Shown: one piece after another, positions 6,274 through 7,786 of the stretch
Layout of the letters: every line of letters begins with the position of its first letter
How positions within the stretch are numbered: position 1 is the stretch's first letter
Source: Chitinophagaceae bacterium
Lineage (GTDB): Bacteria; Bacteroidota; Bacteroidia; Chitinophagales; Chitinophagaceae
Assembly (NCBI GenBank): GCA_025351145.1
Contig: JANXWM010000284.1
Span: 1-7,786, forward strand
Direction: 5' to 3'
DNA: 7,786 nucleotides
The notes under the pieces: model-generated
The model's input: only the letters and a program-made list of their open reading frames with translations
The model's database searches: none
Told to the model about the DNA's origin: nothing
Translations under genes and position numbers: made by a program

Positions 6274-6281
6274 CAAAAATA
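6274..6281 (-). promoter_or_regulatory. Possible -7 box for the metalloprotease gene
   Basis: The minus strand reads TATTTTTG, which fits the Bacteroidetes -7 consensus TAnnTTTG. No TTG stands about 20 bases further upstream, so the -33 element is missing. If used, it would give a leader of about 130 bases that includes repeat copy 4. Chance occurrence in AT-rich DNA is plausible. Confidence 0.25.
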
Positions 6282-6388
6282 CATGCAGGGTTTTCATAAT
6301 TAAACGAATAGTTTTCTTATCTAAAAATGCTCCCCGGTTACACAAACAACAAACCATGCAAAGCATCCCGCGGATAAACCGCTTCTCT

Positions 6389-6396
6389 TATCTTTG
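6389..6396 (+). promoter_or_regulatory. Possible -7 box for the CCA-enzyme gene, implying a near-leaderless mRNA
   Basis: TATCTTTG matches the Bacteroidetes -7 consensus TAnnTTTG and ends five bases before the ATG at 6402. Initiation a few bases downstream would put the transcript start at or next to the start codon. No clear TTG -33 element is seen, and no Shine-Dalgarno sequence precedes the ATG. Confidence 0.35.
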
Positions 6397-6401
6397 CCAC
6401 A

Positions 6402-7786
6402 ATGGACATACAATGCACAGATAAAGAATTATTTATTTTAAAAAAAATCGCTGCGGCAGCAGAAGAATTAAACCTCCCCTGCTGGCTGATCGGTGGTTTT
6501 GTACGCGATAAAATTATTGGCCGCCCTACCAAAGATGCAGACATAGTTTGTCTGGGCGATGGCATTGAACTTGCCCACAAAACAGCAGCACGTTTTCACC
6601 CAAAACCTTATGTAGCTTACTTTAAAACCTTTGGAACCGCACAAATTAAATTACCTGGCTTCTTTCGCAGCACAGAGGAACTTCCGCTTTTTCATGAGCA
6701 GGATAGTGAAATGATCATTGAACAAAACGAGAAAGACAACCGTGCTTTTGAGATTGAATTTGTTGGCGCAAGAAAAGAAAGTTATCACCCTGGCAGCCGC
6801 AAACCGGATGTACTCCCCGGTACTTTGGAAGACGATCAAAACCGCCGTGACTTTACCATTAACGCCCTCGCCATAAGTTTAAATAAAGCAGATTTTGGAA
6901 AGCTCATCAATCCTTTCAACGGGTTAAAAGATATTGAAGAAAAAATAATTCAAACGCCGCTTCAACCTGCCGAAACTTTCAGCGACGATCCGCTGCGCAT
7001 GATGCGTGCTATACGTTTTGCAACACAATTAAACTTCACTATTGCAGCACATACATTCGAAGCTATTCAGCAAAATGCCGAACGCATAAAAATAGTTTCG
7101 CAGGAACGTATTACCGACGAACTTAATAAAATCGTCCTCTGCACAAAGCCTTCGATTGGTTTTGATTTACTTAGCAAAAGCGGTTTGCTGCAAATCATCT
7201 TTCCGCAAATGATGTTGCTTCATGGTGCCGAATACGTAGATGGCAAAGGGCACAAAGATAATTTCTACCATACGCTGCAGGTGCTCGATAATATTGCCCA
7301 AAACACCAGTGATCTCTGGCTGCGCTGGGCCGCCATCCTGCACGATATTGCCAAGCCGGCCACCAAAAGATTTGAAGAAGGCCACGGCTGGACTTTCCAT
7401 AGCCACGAAGTTGTTGGCGCAAGAATGGTTCCTAAAATTTTTACGAAACTTAAGCTGCCGCTCAACGAAAAAATGCGGCAGGTACAAAAGCTGGTAGAGC
7501 TGCACCTGCGGCCTATAAGCCTTACAAAAGAGAATATTACCGATAGCGCCGTACGCCGTTTGCTTTTCGATGCAGGCGAAGATATTGATGCACTCATGCT
7601 GCTCTGCAATGCCGACATTACCAGCAAAAACAAGTACAAAGTAAACCGCTACCTGCAGAACTTCGAACTCGTACGCCGCCGCATGAAAGAAGTAGAAGAA
7701 AGCGACCACCTGCGCAACTGGCAGCCGCCCATCACCGGCGAAATGATTATGCAAAAATTCGGTTTAGAGCCAAGCCGCAATGTAGG
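6402..7786 (+). CDS. cca: tRNA nucleotidyltransferase (CCA-adding/poly(A) polymerase family) with HD domain, 3' end outside the window
   Basis: An open frame of 461 codons runs to the window edge without a stop. Class II nucleotidyltransferases of this type add or repair the 3'-CCA of tRNA in the cytoplasm. Signatures are LIGGFVRDKIIGRPTKDADIV (29-49) with catalytic Asp45/Asp47, RRDFTINAL (148-156), DDPLRMMRAIRFA (195-207) that selects the nucleotide base, and ERI (235-237). They are followed by an HD-type domain with H290, H314-D315 (AAILHDIAKP) and FHSHE (332-336). An in-frame TAA at 6375-6377 precedes the ATG, which fixes the start region. Between GTAQIKLP and FEIEFVGARKES there are about 30 extra charged residues (86-115) that I do not expect in typical members. 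Poly(A) polymerase or an A-adding-only role is the main alternative. It is divergent from the metalloprotease gene. Confidence 0.93.
   Translation, partial: MDIQCTDKELFILKKIAAAAEELNLPCWLIGGFVRDKIIGRPTKDADIVCLGDGIELAHKTAARFHPKPYVAYFKTFGTAQIKLPGFFRSTEELPLFHEQDSEMIIEQNEKDNRAFEIEFVGARKESYHPGSRKPDVLPGTLEDDQNRRDFTINALAISLNKADFGKLINPFNGLKDIEEKIIQTPLQPAETFSDDPLRMMRAIRFATQLNFTIAAHTFEAIQQNAERIKIVSQERITDELNKIVLCTKPSIGFDLLSKSGLLQIIFPQMMLLHGAEYVDGKGHKDNFYHTLQVLDNIAQNTSDLWLRWAAILHDIAKPATKRFEEGHGWTFHSHEVVGARMVPKIFTKLKLPLNEKMRQVQKLVELHLRPISLTKENITDSAVRRLLFDAGEDIDALMLLCNADITSKNKYKVNRYLQNFELVRRRMKEVEESDHLRNWQPPITGEMIMQKFGLEPSRNV

Larger units (their letters stand above)
6134..6401. other. Divergent intergenic region with repeat copy 4
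   Basis: The 268-base spacer separates the starts of the metalloprotease and CCA-enzyme genes, so it should carry both promoters. It contains repeat copy 4 (6142-6198) and two TAnnTTTG-like boxes, one per direction, listed separately. Between 6200 and 6270 I see only AT-rich sequence. Confidence 0.6.

Noticed and set aside
7167..7754. 195-codon minus-strand frame and shorter overlapping ones
   Set aside because: They are antisense to the CCA enzyme, whose plus-strand frame carries every expected motif without interruption.
2571..7786. A tRNA-modification or tRNA-repair gene cluster (yhhQ plus cca)
   Set aside because: The two genes are about 3 kb apart, separated by oppositely oriented unrelated genes, with no sign of shared transcription.

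Overview
The window looks like chromosomal DNA of a Bacteroidota bacterium, most likely of the Chitinophagaceae type. The reasons are a secreted M43 (cytophagalysin-like) metalloprotease with a jelly-roll C-terminus, a Bacteroidetes-style lipoprotein of the sulfatase fold, weak or absent Shine-Dalgarno sequences, a TAnnTTTG promoter-like box, and AT-rich intergenic DNA. The genus is inference; no marker gene fixes it.

Layout from left to right. Bases 1-300 hold no gene I can support, only two strong hairpins. A copy of a dispersed ~57 bp repeat (309-367) and a rho-independent terminator (403-439) follow. The terminator serves a leftward lipoprotein of the sulfatase/alkaline phosphatase superfamily that has lost its catalytic nucleophile (456-1859). 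An AT-rich divergent spacer leads to a rightward pair: a 92-residue three-helix membrane protein (2290-2568) and, two bases later, a queuosine precursor transporter of the YhhQ family (2571-3380). A leftward Nudix hydrolase (3426-3896) converges on this pair. Between it and the next leftward gene lies a 233 bp nested inverted repeat (3929-4161), a MITE-like palindromic element. Next come a leftward secreted M43 metalloprotease (4169-6133), a divergent spacer with another repeat copy (6142-6198), and a rightward tRNA CCA-adding enzyme/poly(A) polymerase-like gene with an HD domain. This last gene runs off the right edge (6402-7786, no stop codon in the window).

The genes do not form one pathway. 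Two touch tRNA biology: the queuosine precursor transporter supplies a tRNA modification, and the CCA enzyme matures tRNA 3' ends. They are about 3 kb apart and separately transcribed, so I do not read this as a functional cluster. The metalloprotease and the sulfatase-like lipoprotein are exported proteins.

I found no convincing new multi-gene system. The most unusual content is the palindromic element together with the four-copy repeat family it belongs to, and the sulfatase-fold protein with a substituted active site.
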